46,855 nucleotides of DNA from Flavobacterium psychrophilum (GTDB taxonomy: Bacteria > Bacteroidota > Bacteroidia > Flavobacteriales > Flavobacteriaceae), in the NCBI GenBank assembly GCA_003243255.1, contig QFQM01000013.1, positions 1 to 46,855 on the forward strand. Direction: 5' to 3'. The notes under the pieces are model-generated. The model had not been told where the DNA came from. It did not search any database and saw only the letters and a list, made by a program, of their open reading frames with translations. Position numbers and translations under genes: made by a program. This document shows positions 1 to 8,245 of this stretch, piece after piece (positions within the stretch are counted from its first letter, which is position 1; the number at the start of each line of letters is the position of its first letter).

Positions 1-581
1 TGGCTTCGAGGGGTTATGTTGTAATTGGGTCACAGTTGCGTGGCTCGGAAGGCAGTGAAGGGATGGATGAATTTGGAGGAAAAGATGTTGATGATGTTCT
101 TTATCTCCTCAAAGTTATTGATGAGCTAAAAGTAGCCGATAAAAATAAAATTGCTCAACTGGGCTGGAGTAGAGGTGGTGTGACTAATTTTCAGATGCTT
201 AAGAAAACTGACAGGATTGATGCTACAATTACTATAGCTTCATTTGCAGGTTTACTCGAATCGCACAGAGATATCATGTTTAAAGTCTACCGGAACAGAA
301 TTCCCGGTTATGCTAAAGATTCTGTTGCCGCTACACAAAAGGTTTCTCCGGTCTATCAGATTGACAGTATTCGTAATAAGAAAGTTTCTTTGCTATTTAT
401 TCATGGAGATAACGACAATACGGTACTTTATGAAAATAGTGTGCGACTGCATAATAAAGCTAATTTAAAAGGTATCAAAAGTAAACTGATTACGTATCCG
501 GGTGGTGACCATGGACTCATGAATTATTTTGAACAACTTTTGACAGATATTGATACATGGTTAAAGGAAATTAATGGTTAA
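1..581 (+). CDS. Alpha/beta hydrolase, prolyl-oligopeptidase (S9) type, 5' truncated
   Basis: Only the C-terminal ~190 residues are in the window; the frame is open from base 3, so the true start lies upstream. The catalytic triad of an S9-type serine hydrolase can be read: the nucleophile elbow GWSRGG, an acid in HGDND, and a histidine in GGDHG near the end. The stretch ASRGYVVIGSQLRGSEGS at the left edge matches the loop before the catalytic domain of dipeptidyl-peptidase-like enzymes. The likely activity is hydrolysis of a peptide or ester; the substrate is unknown. The missing N-terminal part would tell whether there is a signal peptide or a beta-propeller. It ends 55 bp before the rhomboid gene. 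TTG at 36 is only an internal codon. Confidence 0.85.
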   Translation, partial: ASRGYVVIGSQLRGSEGSEGMDEFGGKDVDDVLYLLKVIDELKVADKNKIAQLGWSRGGVTNFQMLKKTDRIDATITIASFAGLLESHRDIMFKVYRNRIPGYAKDSVAATQKVSPVYQIDSIRNKKVSLLFIHGDNDNTVLYENSVRLHNKANLKGIKSKLITYPGGDHGLMNYFEQLLTDIDTWLKEING

Positions 582-636
582 TCCTGACAAAATAACAGCC
601 GTTACACTTTGGATATGTTTTTGATTCCGCTAGTAC

Positions 637-1440
637 ATGACCGATACAAACGAATTTAAATTCTCACCCTCCGTATTTGCATGGCCGCTCTATTTTGTGC
701 TGATGCTATGGATTGTATACTGGGTAGAGGTGAAGTACCATATATATCTTAATGATTACGGAATACTTCCAAGGACGTTAAAAGGCCTTAGAGGTATAGT
801 ACTAAGTCCGTTTCTTCATGGTAGCCTTGAGCATCTTTATAATAACTCAATTCCTTTACTGGTGCTTATTGCTGCACTCAGGTATTTTTACAGGCAATAT
901 GCATTGAAGGTTATTGTTTACGGAATCCTGCTTTCAGGATTTATCACCTGGCTTATTGGGAGGGATTCCTATCATATTGGTGCAAGCGGACTTATATATG
1001 TGTTAGTGAGTTTTATATTCTTCAAGGGGATGCAAACAGGTTATTATCGACTTGTAGCACTTTCGCTCACTATAATAGTACTGTATGGCGGTATGGTGTG
1101 GTATGTGTTTCCGGGAGAAGATCAGACAATTTCGTGGGAAGGACATTTAGGAGGACTTGTGAGTGGACTTTTGTTTTCCAGGATGTATAAAACTCCTGAA
1201 TATAAAAAGCAAATCGTTTACGACTGGCAACGCCCGGATTTCGATCCTAAGCAGGATGCGTTTATGAAACGTTTTGATGAGCATGGTAATTTTGTAAACC
1301 CGCCAAAACCGGAAGATATAGAGGTTATTGATGCAGAAATACTATCTCCGCCACCTGCACCTGCAATCAGGATAGTGTATACCTACGTCTCAAAACACGA
1401 TGAAGATAAAAAAAGAGAGCCGGGCGACCCGACTCTCTGA
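637..1440 (+). CDS. Rhomboid family intramembrane serine protease
   Basis: A 267-residue membrane protein with about six hydrophobic segments between residues 10 and 185. The rhomboid catalytic dyad is visible: Ser117 in GASG and His170 in EGHLGGL. The HGSLEHLYNN segment (from His61) is the conserved loop/helix that holds the oxyanion-stabilising His and Asn. It should cut transmembrane proteins inside the inner membrane; no substrate can be named. After residue ~190 there is a hydrophilic Pro-rich cytoplasmic tail. A near-promoter TA-CAC-TTTG lies at 603-611 but has one base too many between TA and TTTG. The last codons are encoded by the hairpin that terminates the convergent rlmB gene. Confidence 0.93.
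   Translation: MTDTNEFKFSPSVFAWPLYFVLMLWIVYWVEVKYHIYLNDYGILPRTLKGLRGIVLSPFLHGSLEHLYNNSIPLLVLIAALRYFYRQYALKVIVYGILLSGFITWLIGRDSYHIGASGLIYVLVSFIFFKGMQTGYYRLVALSLTIIVLYGGMVWYVFPGEDQTISWEGHLGGLVSGLLFSRMYKTPEYKKQIVYDWQRPDFDPKQDAFMKRFDEHGNFVNPPKPEDIEVIDAEILSPPPAPAIRIVYTYVSKHDEDKKREPGDPTL
1408..1438 (-). terminator. Terminator of rlmB, inside the 3' end of the rhomboid gene
   Basis: Hairpin with arms 1414-1424 and 1428-1438 (11 pairs, one mismatch, loop 1425-1427). On the minus strand it is followed by a run of seven T (complement of 1408-1414), so it terminates rlmB transcripts. On the plus strand no T run follows. It encodes the last residues of the rhomboid protein. Confidence 0.8.
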
Positions 1441-1466
1441 GTTATATTTTGAGGACTATCTAAACT

Positions 1467-2201
1467 TTATTGTCTTTGCCTTACGGTTTCATATAAGAAT
1501 GCACCACAGGCTACCGATACGTTTAGTGATGAAATAGTTCCAAACATAGGTAGTTTAGCTTTTTCATCAACAATCTTCAGTACGGAAGGATTGATACCTC
1601 TGTCTTCCGATCCCATAATGATAGCTAACGGTTCGTTCAGGGCGATATCATAGATATTGTTATCTGTTTTTTCGGTAGCAGCCACGGTTTTTATCCCCGA
1701 ACCCTGCAGGTGAAATATAGCGTCTTTAATATGCTCTACTTTACAGATAGGCACGTTGAATACAGCACCGGCAGACGTTTTTACCGTATCTCCGTTGACA
1801 GGAGCCGAGCCCTGTTTCTGAATGATGATACCATCTACACCAGTGCATTCAGCCGTTCTGATTATCGCACCAAAATTACGGGCATCCGATAATTGGTCAA
1901 GAATAAGGAATAGGGGAGTTTTTCCACTTTCCGTTACTTTTTCAATCAGCGTTTCAAGATCATGAAAAGAAATAGGAGCGATGGTTGCCACAGCTCCCTG
2001 GTGGTTATTGTGGGTTAACCTGTTCAGTTTTTCTACAGGAACATAACTGAAATTGATGTTGTTTGCCTTCATCGCTTTCATAAGGTCTTTCATAAGATCG
2101 CCCTGCGCATCCTTCTGAATAAATACCTTGTCAATTTCTTTACCTGCGTGTATGGCTTCTATTATTGCCCTGATACCGAAAATCTGATGTTCTTTCTCCA
2201 T
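1467..2201 (-). CDS. rlmB: 23S rRNA (guanosine-2'-O-)-methyltransferase RlmB, TrmH/SpoU family
   Basis: A 244-residue SPOUT methyltransferase. The N-terminal ~75 residues (FGIRAIIEAI onward) form the SpoU substrate-binding domain. The C-terminal trefoil-knot domain shows all three SpoU motifs: ARNFGAIIRTAE (motif 1), IIMGSEDRGI (motif 2) and SSLNVSVACG (motif 3). The family methylates the 2'-OH of a guanosine in the peptidyl-transferase region of 23S rRNA (G2251 in E. coli) using S-adenosylmethionine. Length and motif spacing fit RlmB; a paralogue acting on another RNA cannot be excluded by motifs alone. It is a single-gene unit with its own promoter, and the -7 box lies only four bases before the ATG. 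Confidence 0.93.
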   Translation of the reverse strand: MEKEHQIFGIRAIIEAIHAGKEIDKVFIQKDAQGDLMKDLMKAMKANNINFSYVPVEKLNRLTHNNHQGAVATIAPISFHDLETLIEKVTESGKTPLFLILDQLSDARNFGAIIRTAECTGVDGIIIQKQGSAPVNGDTVKTSAGAVFNVPICKVEHIKDAIFHLQGSGIKTVAATEKTDNNIYDIALNEPLAIIMGSEDRGINPSVLKIVDEKAKLPMFGTISSLNVSVACGAFLYETVRQRQ

Positions 2202-2205
2202 GCTG

Positions 2206-2241
2206 CAAAGATACTATTTAGATTTTTAGAACCTGAAAAAA
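2206..2241 (-). promoter_or_regulatory. Promoter of rlmB
   Basis: On the minus strand a perfect -7 box TATCTTTG (2213 to 2206) is preceded, 21 bp upstream, by TTTC inside a T run (2241 to 2235) as a poor -33 element. Only four bases separate the box from the start codon, so transcription should start at or next to the ATG. Confidence 0.7.
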
Positions 2242-2251
2242 TATAAGCAAT

Positions 2252-2283
2252 AAAAAAACCATCAGCCGAAACTGATGGTTTTT
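2252..2283 (-). terminator. Terminator of the SusC/SusD operon
   Basis: Perfect 12-bp stem (2254-2265 with 2272-2283), loop 2266-2271. Read on the minus strand the core is CCATCAG-TTTCGG-CTGATGG followed by seven T. It lies 25 bases past the stop of the last operon gene. Confidence 0.9.
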
Positions 2284-2308
2284 AATAATTGGATGATTGA
2301 TTTACTAA

Positions 2309-2812
2309 CTATTCCTCTTCAATAAATCCGGTTCTTTTATAACCTGAGAATATAAGAGTGCTTTCCGGATCGTAGCTAAAAGTACCTTTAAAGTATATAC
2401 TGTCTACAACCGCTCCTGTTGGTGAATGAGCTGCTCTTTTTAGTATTTTTCCTTCGGAAATACTGAATGTAGTCCCCGGATCATTTTGATTTTCTTCATC
2501 AGTAACTGTGAAAGAATGATCAGCCGGGTTTACATTGATAAGGCCTTTAAGATACCAACCTGTCTGATGGTCGTCAATTATCATGGTATTGTTGCCTTCA
2601 TTGGTATCATAAGTTTCATGATAAGCATGTTCTACCAGTACATCTCCTGTTGCTTCGTCGCTAATGGTAATATACCATTCTCCGCTCATAGATTCCAGTT
2701 GTACACCACCCTGGCCATACTCATCATAACCTTCGTCCTCACATGCAACAAATGATACAGTTGCAAGAGCGAAGAAAAACAATAGTGCTATGTTTGATTT
2801 TATTTTTTTCAT
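2309..2812 (-). CDS. Surface lipoprotein, possibly of the lipid-binding putative hydrolase family
   Basis: A 167-residue lipoprotein. The N-terminus is a signal peptide ending in the lipobox FVAC; the lipidated Cys is followed by the acidic run EDEGYDE, which in Bacteroidota fits export to the outer face of the outer membrane. The body (LESMSGEWYITISDEATGD through FSGYKRTGF) looks like one small beta-sandwich or lipocalin-like domain. The overall pattern (GEWY near the start, YKRTG at the end) reminds me of small lipoproteins annotated as lipid-binding putative hydrolases beside SusC/SusD pairs; that assignment is from memory and tentative. It is the last gene of the operon, 11 bp after the DUF5012-like gene, so it probably helps capture the same ligand. 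Confidence 0.7.
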   Translation of the reverse strand: MKKIKSNIALLFFFALATVSFVACEDEGYDEYGQGGVQLESMSGEWYITISDEATGDVLVEHAYHETYDTNEGNNTMIIDDHQTGWYLKGLINVNPADHSFTVTDEENQNDPGTTFSISEGKILKRAAHSPTGAVVDSIYFKGTFSYDPESTLIFSGYKRTGFIEEE

Positions 2813-2823
2813 GTCGTTATTTT

Positions 2824-3471
2824 TTATCTGGTAAAGTTACGTAATGCAGTACCGTAGTATGCAGAAGCCGTAAGAACCCAATTAAAATTATTCTCGCTAA
2901 CTATTGTGCCCAGGTTACTTTCTACATCAATTCCGGTTTGTGAAGCATCTTGCTGATAAGGGATATATACGTGCTCATCATCAATATTGTAGAAAGTTAC
3001 GTGTAAAAGGTTTGTAGCATCTGAAAGAGCTAAGCCTCCTGCGTTGTTACATTCGTATGTTCTGTCGTCAAGCCTTGTAACAGTGTTAGGATTACCATTC
3101 CTGAAGAATTCACCCTCAAGGTTAATTGCGCTAGGTTCAGAGCTAAGAACGATTACAATCCTTCTTGCTGAAGCTGAAAAGCCATCAGTGTTTACAGCAG
3201 AATAATATATGTTGTATACGCCCGGAGTGCTGGCATCAACAGTTCCGTTAGTAGTAACATCAATTTCAGTTTCACCTTCAGTAGCGATTGCTCCCTCCTC
3301 AGTATACGTTTCTCCTTGTGTCATTACTAAGGTTGTTTCACCATTTACTGTAAGTAATGGATAGTTAGTAACCTTAGAGAGTATAGGATCTTCTGTACAG
3401 GATACCAGGATAGTCAATATCGCCAGGGTTCCTATTTTGAATATTTTATTTAGAATTTTCATATTTTTCAT
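2824..3471 (-). CDS. Surface lipoprotein with Ig-like DUF5011/DUF5012 domain
   Basis: A 215-residue lipoprotein. The signal peptide ends in the lipobox LVSC at about residue 25. Residues ~35-110 form a bacterial Ig-like domain: it starts at YPLLTVNGE, contains GETYTEEGA and DASTPGVYNIYYSAVN, and ends in RRIVIV, the pattern of the DUF5011 group. Residues ~118-215 (LEGEFFRNG onward) form a second domain of unknown function typical of SusD-neighbouring lipoproteins. No enzyme motif is seen. It lies between susD and the last lipoprotein gene with gaps of 6 and 11 bp, so it is very probably co-transcribed and is a surface ligand-binding accessory of the transporter. Confidence 0.78.
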   Translation of the reverse strand: MKNMKILNKIFKIGTLAILTILVSCTEDPILSKVTNYPLLTVNGETTLVMTQGETYTEEGAIATEGETEIDVTTNGTVDASTPGVYNIYYSAVNTDGFSASARRIVIVLSSEPSAINLEGEFFRNGNPNTVTRLDDRTYECNNAGGLALSDATNLLHVTFYNIDDEHVYIPYQQDASQTGIDVESNLGTIVSENNFNWVLTASAYYGTALRNFTR

Positions 3472-3477
3472 GTTTTA

Positions 3478-4962
3478 TTATTCTGGTTTTTGATCCCACC
3501 AAACGTTAAGTAAAAGGTTTGCGTGCTGTGTCAAGTTTGGATTTCTGACTACTTCGTCTTCAGAATAAAATAATATACTAGGTACTTGTGTTCCTGTAAA
3601 TACTGATATACGTGAAGGAATTCGGTTTCCTATAGAGTAGTCTTCAGTACCTTCTTCTACAACTTCAGGGAACTTAGTACGTGTAGTTTCAATGTAAGCC
3701 TCAATGTTGTTTACATAAGCAAGAGCAGCCCATTTTTGGATAAAGATCTGTCTTAGTTCTGTTTCAACACCACCACCTGCAACATATTCGTAAGCACCGC
3801 CTGCACCTGTGAAAGTCGCAGGATTAGCACCTGTTAATCCAAAGTACTGTGCATATGTAGCAAACGAAGCGGCAACACCTGCATTATATAAATCCTGAGC
3901 ACCTGTACCACCTGCATATCTCACAGCAGCTTCAGCCTGAAGGAAATAGCTTTCTGATTCAGCAATAAGGAATACCGGTGTTTGTGCGCCAATATTTGGC
4001 CTGGCGTAGTTTACTGCAGTGTTGTTAAACTCATTTCCTGATCCCTGAGGGATTGCAGGATATAAACCTGCTCCTGTCGGTCTGTATACAGCTGTAAGTC
4101 TTGGGTCAGCATTAGTTGAGTAGAAATCATGTAATGTGTTGCTGGCAACATTGTTTACGTCTCCAAGTCCTGTAGTTGCGATCTGAACCTCATAGAAAGG
4201 ATTTCTTTGATTAAGCTGTATTCCAAAGTTTGTAAATGCAGCATCCTGAGCAAGGAAATTGTTTTCTGCTAATAAAGCAAGAACAGCAGCCGGATTTGCA
4301 TCTGATGTATATGCCAGCCTTAAGTGCATTTTAAGCTTAAGAGTGTTTATAAATTGTACCCAAAGATTAAGATCACCTTCAAAAATCTGATCCTGTATTC
4401 CAAGGCCTGAATCTACCGGGTCAGCATTATATGCCCCTACAGCCGCGTCAAGCTCAGTAAGCAAACCTGCATAGATTTCCTGTTGTGAAGTTGGTGCCGG
4501 GGTAATGTTAGTCTCTCCCTGTAGTGCTTCAGCGTAAGGAACATCACCATATAAGTCGGTTAGTAACTGAAAAGTATAGGCTCTTAATGCAGTAGCAACC
4601 ATTACGTTGCCTGTTTCGCCATTGGCAGTACCCTCATCAATTACATATTTAAGATCGTTAAGACAACCTGCATATAATTCTGTCCAAAGCCTGTCAGAAT
4701 AAGTAGCGTTTATGTTGTATTGGTCAATGTTTTCATACTGGCCGGCTGTTGGTGCCTGCGTATGGTACTGTGCCCAAAACCCTCCTAAGTTAGTAAGGTC
4801 ACCTCCTGTAACTGTGGTTAAAGACGCCTGAGCAGATGCTAAAGCCAACTCGGTAGTAATGTTACCCGGAGTATTTGGATCTCTGTTGATATCCAGTTCA
4901 TCTGAACACGAGTATAAAACAAGTGCAAATGCTATTAGAAATACTTTATATATATTTTTCAT
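3478..4962 (-). CDS. SusD/RagB-type nutrient-binding outer-membrane lipoprotein (SusD-like_2)
   Basis: A 494-residue lipoprotein. The signal peptide ends in LYSC; the lipidated Cys19 is followed by SDELD, an acidic sequence that fits surface display. The region LNDLKYVIDEG, the TPR-like helices around residues 90-230 and the C-terminal NPNLTQHANLLLNVWWD belong to the SusD-like_2 branch of the family. SusD proteins form the lid over the SusC channel and deliver ligand to it. The ligand cannot be told: no glycoside hydrolase, peptidase, ECF sigma or anti-sigma gene is adjacent. It follows susC by 11 bp. Confidence 0.93.
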   Translation of the reverse strand: MKNIYKVFLIAFALVLYSCSDELDINRDPNTPGNITTELALASAQASLTTVTGGDLTNLGGFWAQYHTQAPTAGQYENIDQYNINATYSDRLWTELYAGCLNDLKYVIDEGTANGETGNVMVATALRAYTFQLLTDLYGDVPYAEALQGETNITPAPTSQQEIYAGLLTELDAAVGAYNADPVDSGLGIQDQIFEGDLNLWVQFINTLKLKMHLRLAYTSDANPAAVLALLAENNFLAQDAAFTNFGIQLNQRNPFYEVQIATTGLGDVNNVASNTLHDFYSTNADPRLTAVYRPTGAGLYPAIPQGSGNEFNNTAVNYARPNIGAQTPVFLIAESESYFLQAEAAVRYAGGTGAQDLYNAGVAASFATYAQYFGLTGANPATFTGAGGAYEYVAGGGVETELRQIFIQKWAALAYVNNIEAYIETTRTKFPEVVEEGTEDYSIGNRIPSRISVFTGTQVPSILFYSEDEVVRNPNLTQHANLLLNVWWDQKPE

Positions 4963-4973
4963 GATATTTTTTT

Positions 4974-7900
4974 TTAAAAGTTAGCTTTTAGGCTAATACC
5001 ATAACTTCTTGTGGTAGGGTTAGCACTAAACTCTCCAAATTGGCCCTCTACGTCTGTTCCGAAAGTCGAAACCTCCGGGTCAATATATTGGTTACTTCTA
5101 GGTGTCCATAGGAAAAGGTTTCTTCCTATTAGTGATATTGATAGCCCGTCAATGAAGGTTTTGTCAAGTGCTTTGCTTGGGAAGCTGTAGCTTAAAATAA
5201 CCTCACGTAGCTTTATGAATGATTTGTCAATTACATTGCTTCGGCTTGAAGCATCTGTTCTGTAATAGTCATCCATATATTCACCTGTAACAGGAGTGGT
5301 GTTTGGTGCGTATGATACACTACCGTCAGGGTTTGTTGTTTTTACAACAGATCCAGGTACGATAAACGGCTGTCTGTCATTATAGGTAGTTGTAATTGAG
5401 TTACCTGTAAATCGGGTGATGTCAGCAGTACGTGAATACATAAGTCCTCCCTGTCTGATATCAAAAGTAAAATCTAATGTTACGCCTTTATATCTGAAAG
5501 TATTTCCGATACCCATAGTATAGTCATACTGAGTGTCGCCATAAACTTCTCTTGTTGTAGAAGCTACCGGTAAACCGTTAGCATCAACCACTATGTTGCC
5601 ATCAGGATCTCTTTCTGCTACTGAACCCATTATCAGGGCTAATCCCTGACCTTCTCTTGCGATAAGAGAAGTAGTGCTTAAGCCTCCAAGGTCAAGCTGT
5701 GCAATTCTTGGATCAAGTTCGTCAAGTTTTGCGTTGTTTTTAGAGAAATTCGTTGTAGTGCTCCATTCAAAACCACCTGAGTTGCTTTTTAGCCAGTTGA
5801 AAGTTACTAAAGCTTCAACCCCTTTGTTAGAAATAGTACCAACGTTAGCTATCTGTGATGTATATCCGCTACTGGCAGCCAGATTTAGTGGTAAAATCTG
5901 GTCTACAGTTTTAGAGTCGTAGTAAGTAGCGTCTATTGTAAGGAAACTATCAAAGAATGAAGCTTCAATACCAAATTCATACTCTTTCTTTCTTTCAGGT
6001 TTCAGGTTTAGGTTACCTACCTGGTTACCTACTTCGTATCCGTTTACTCCGTTTATAGGATAGTCATACTGACCGAATCCCTGGTTGTCTGTTACACCGG
6101 CTACATAAGTTGAATAGATTTGATAAGGCGATGTTCCTACACCGGTTGCTCCCCATCCTCCTCTAACTTTAAGATAATTAGCTACACTTTTAATTCCGGG
6201 GAATGTGTTGCTAACAATCCAGCTGGCATTAACCCCTCCGTAAAGGAAAGATCTGTTTTCTTCAGGTAGCGTAGAAGTCCAGTCGTTCCTGATGTTGCCT
6301 GTTAAATATAACTGGTCTTTAAAGTTTAGGGTACTTGAGTTGTAAATACCATATTGTTTCTGAGATGTTCTTCTTGATGCTACAGTTGGGTTATCGTTTG
6401 TGTTTGAGAACGAGAAGAATCCCGGAATAATCTGGCTCGGAACGCTTGCTGAGCTTGCTTCTGACCTGATTCCATTGATGTTAAAACCAAAGGTTGACAG
6501 TAATGAAAGGTCTTCAGTAAACTTAAGGTCAAGGTTGTATAAAACATCATGGTTAAGTTGTGTTATAGCAAACAATGTTTCGCTATATGTTCCCGGCTGT
6601 TCTGTAGTAGTACCGTCATTAGGGCTTCCCGGATCAGCATCAATAGTTGCTGTCCATGCTCTTAATTTATCAGAAGACTGGTCAAGACCAAAACGGTAAG
6701 ACAGGTTAGACCACTTGTTGATTTCATAAGTAAGCTCTATCGAACCGTAAACCCTGTCTTTGTTGTAATCATTTCCATTCTCATGAAGAGTGAAATATGG
6801 GTTGGTTACACCATAAGGAGTATAATAGTTTGAAACGTTGTGGAACTTATTTTTATAATCCCTGAATTCAGTGATAGGAATATCGGTAGGGATCTGCATA
6901 AGGTTGTTCATGGCGGTAACTCCTTGTCCTGTAGCAACACCGCTTCCGCTTGTGTTTACATAATTTAGAGTACCGCTAACAGTCCAGTTTTTGATTTTGC
7001 TTGTACCTGAAACCATTATCGTATTTCTTTCATAAGAATCCGCATCAGTAGGGTAAATACCGTCCTGGCTGGTGTTTGAATACGAAAGCCTTACCGAAGA
7101 GGTAGCATTACCTCCTGAAATACCTACTGTTGTCAATGTACTTGAGCCTGTTGTAAAGAAGTTTTCAAGCTGGTCTTTCTGGAAGCTGTAAGGTTTAATC
7201 AACTGAGAGTTGTCTACCACGTTACCCCATGGCCTTACAAGACCGTCAAATTTAGGACCCCATGAACCATTTTCACTTAGGTAGTGAAGTCCATCCCATC
7301 CCTGACCAAACTGGTTTTGGTATTTAGGCGTTCTTAATATGCTTGTAAAGAAAGTTGTTGCAGAGAAGTCAACAGATAGTTTTCCTTCCTGACCTTTTTT
7401 TGTAGTGATCATTACAGCTCCGGATGCAGCTTTACTACCGTAAAGTGCTGTTGCCGATGCTCCTTTTAGTATTGTTATCGATTCGATATCGTCAGGGTTG
7501 ATATCATTGAATCCGCGGCCAAAATCGTAACCACCGCCAAGGTCGTCACTAAAGTTAGAGTTGTTGTTGATTGGCACACCATCAATTACATATAATGGCT
7601 GATTTTCACGAGATAGTGAAGTTATACCCCTGATCATCACACCGCTGGAAGCTCCAGGGTCTGTAGAGGCACTTGAAATCACAACCCCGGCAACTTTACC
7701 CTTTAACGCATCTGCGATATTGGTTTGAGAGCCTTTTGTGATTTCTGCTGCTTTTACAGTTGTAGTTGCAGCACCAATTGAAGCTTTTTCCCTTTTAATA
7801 CCTACAGCTGTTACAACAACAGCATCTAGCTCTGTAGCTGTGTCAGCCATTGTAATGTTAAGGTTTGCCGATGTTGCGGGAACTTCTTTGGTTTGCATAC

Positions 7901-8129
7901 CAATGTAAGTAAACACAAGCACGTCAACAGGGGCGGCCTGAATTGTAAATTTACCGTCGATGTCGGTTTGGGTTCCTGTGGATGTGCCTTTAATGACAAC
8001 ATTTACTCCCGGAATCGGGAAACCACCTGCGTCTTTAACTGTACCGGATACAGCTCTTTGCTGAGCAAACGAAATTTGCATCATTAACGCCATGAGGAGC
8101 GTTAACAAAACACGTAGCCTTGTCTTCAT
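4974..8129 (-). CDS. SusC/RagA-type TonB-dependent outer-membrane transporter
   Basis: A 1051-residue outer-membrane protein. After the signal peptide (cleavage near SFAQQ) residues ~24-105 form a carboxypeptidase-D-like regulatory domain (VSGTVKDAGGFPIPGVNVVI). A TonB plug follows, with the SusC signature PLYVIDGVPINN and the end ILKGASATALYGSKAASG. The rest is a 22-strand beta-barrel ending in a terminal Phe (LKANF). It imports a large ligand across the outer membrane, powered by TonB-ExbBD, with the neighbouring SusD as lid. It is the first gene of the four-gene operon; the Omp85-like gene lies 116 bp upstream on the same strand. I find no convincing TAnnTTTG box in that gap, which is otherwise A/T-rich and contains nothing I can name. 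Confidence 0.96.
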   Translation of the reverse strand: MKTRLRVLLTLLMALMMQISFAQQRAVSGTVKDAGGFPIPGVNVVIKGTSTGTQTDIDGKFTIQAAPVDVLVFTYIGMQTKEVPATSANLNITMADTATELDAVVVTAVGIKREKASIGAATTTVKAAEITKGSQTNIADALKGKVAGVVISSASTDPGASSGVMIRGITSLSRENQPLYVIDGVPINNNSNFSDDLGGGYDFGRGFNDINPDDIESITILKGASATALYGSKAASGAVMITTKKGQEGKLSVDFSATTFFTSILRTPKYQNQFGQGWDGLHYLSENGSWGPKFDGLVRPWGNVVDNSQLIKPYSFQKDQLENFFTTGSSTLTTVGISGGNATSSVRLSYSNTSQDGIYPTDADSYERNTIMVSGTSKIKNWTVSGTLNYVNTSGSGVATGQGVTAMNNLMQIPTDIPITEFRDYKNKFHNVSNYYTPYGVTNPYFTLHENGNDYNKDRVYGSIELTYEINKWSNLSYRFGLDQSSDKLRAWTATIDADPGSPNDGTTTEQPGTYSETLFAITQLNHDVLYNLDLKFTEDLSLLSTFGFNINGIRSEASSASVPSQIIPGFFSFSNTNDNPTVASRRTSQKQYGIYNSSTLNFKDQLYLTGNIRNDWTSTLPEENRSFLYGGVNASWIVSNTFPGIKSVANYLKVRGGWGATGVGTSPYQIYSTYVAGVTDNQGFGQYDYPINGVNGYEVGNQVGNLNLKPERKKEYEFGIEASFFDSFLTIDATYYDSKTVDQILPLNLAASSGYTSQIANVGTISNKGVEALVTFNWLKSNSGGFEWSTTTNFSKNNAKLDELDPRIAQLDLGGLSTTSLIAREGQGLALIMGSVAERDPDGNIVVDANGLPVASTTREVYGDTQYDYTMGIGNTFRYKGVTLDFTFDIRQGGLMYSRTADITRFTGNSITTTYNDRQPFIVPGSVVKTTNPDGSVSYAPNTTPVTGEYMDDYYRTDASSRSNVIDKSFIKLREVILSYSFPSKALDKTFIDGLSISLIGRNLFLWTPRSNQYIDPEVSTFGTDVEGQFGEFSANPTTRSYGISLKANF

Positions 8130-8245
8130 TGAAATAGATTTGAGTTAGTTTCCCAAATTTCTGTTGAAGTATCGTGATAAGCAAGTTTTTTATGAAAAAA
8201 TTTAGAATTTTTGTAATATTTTAAGATTTAATGTAGGCTAATATG

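Noticed and set aside
8201..8210. Single copy of AAATTCTAAA (minus strand) before susC as a LytTR site
   Set aside because: There is no second copy 21 bp away and the preceding C is missing. A similar single copy also lies inside a lipoprotein gene at 3449-3458, so single copies can arise by chance in A/T-rich DNA.
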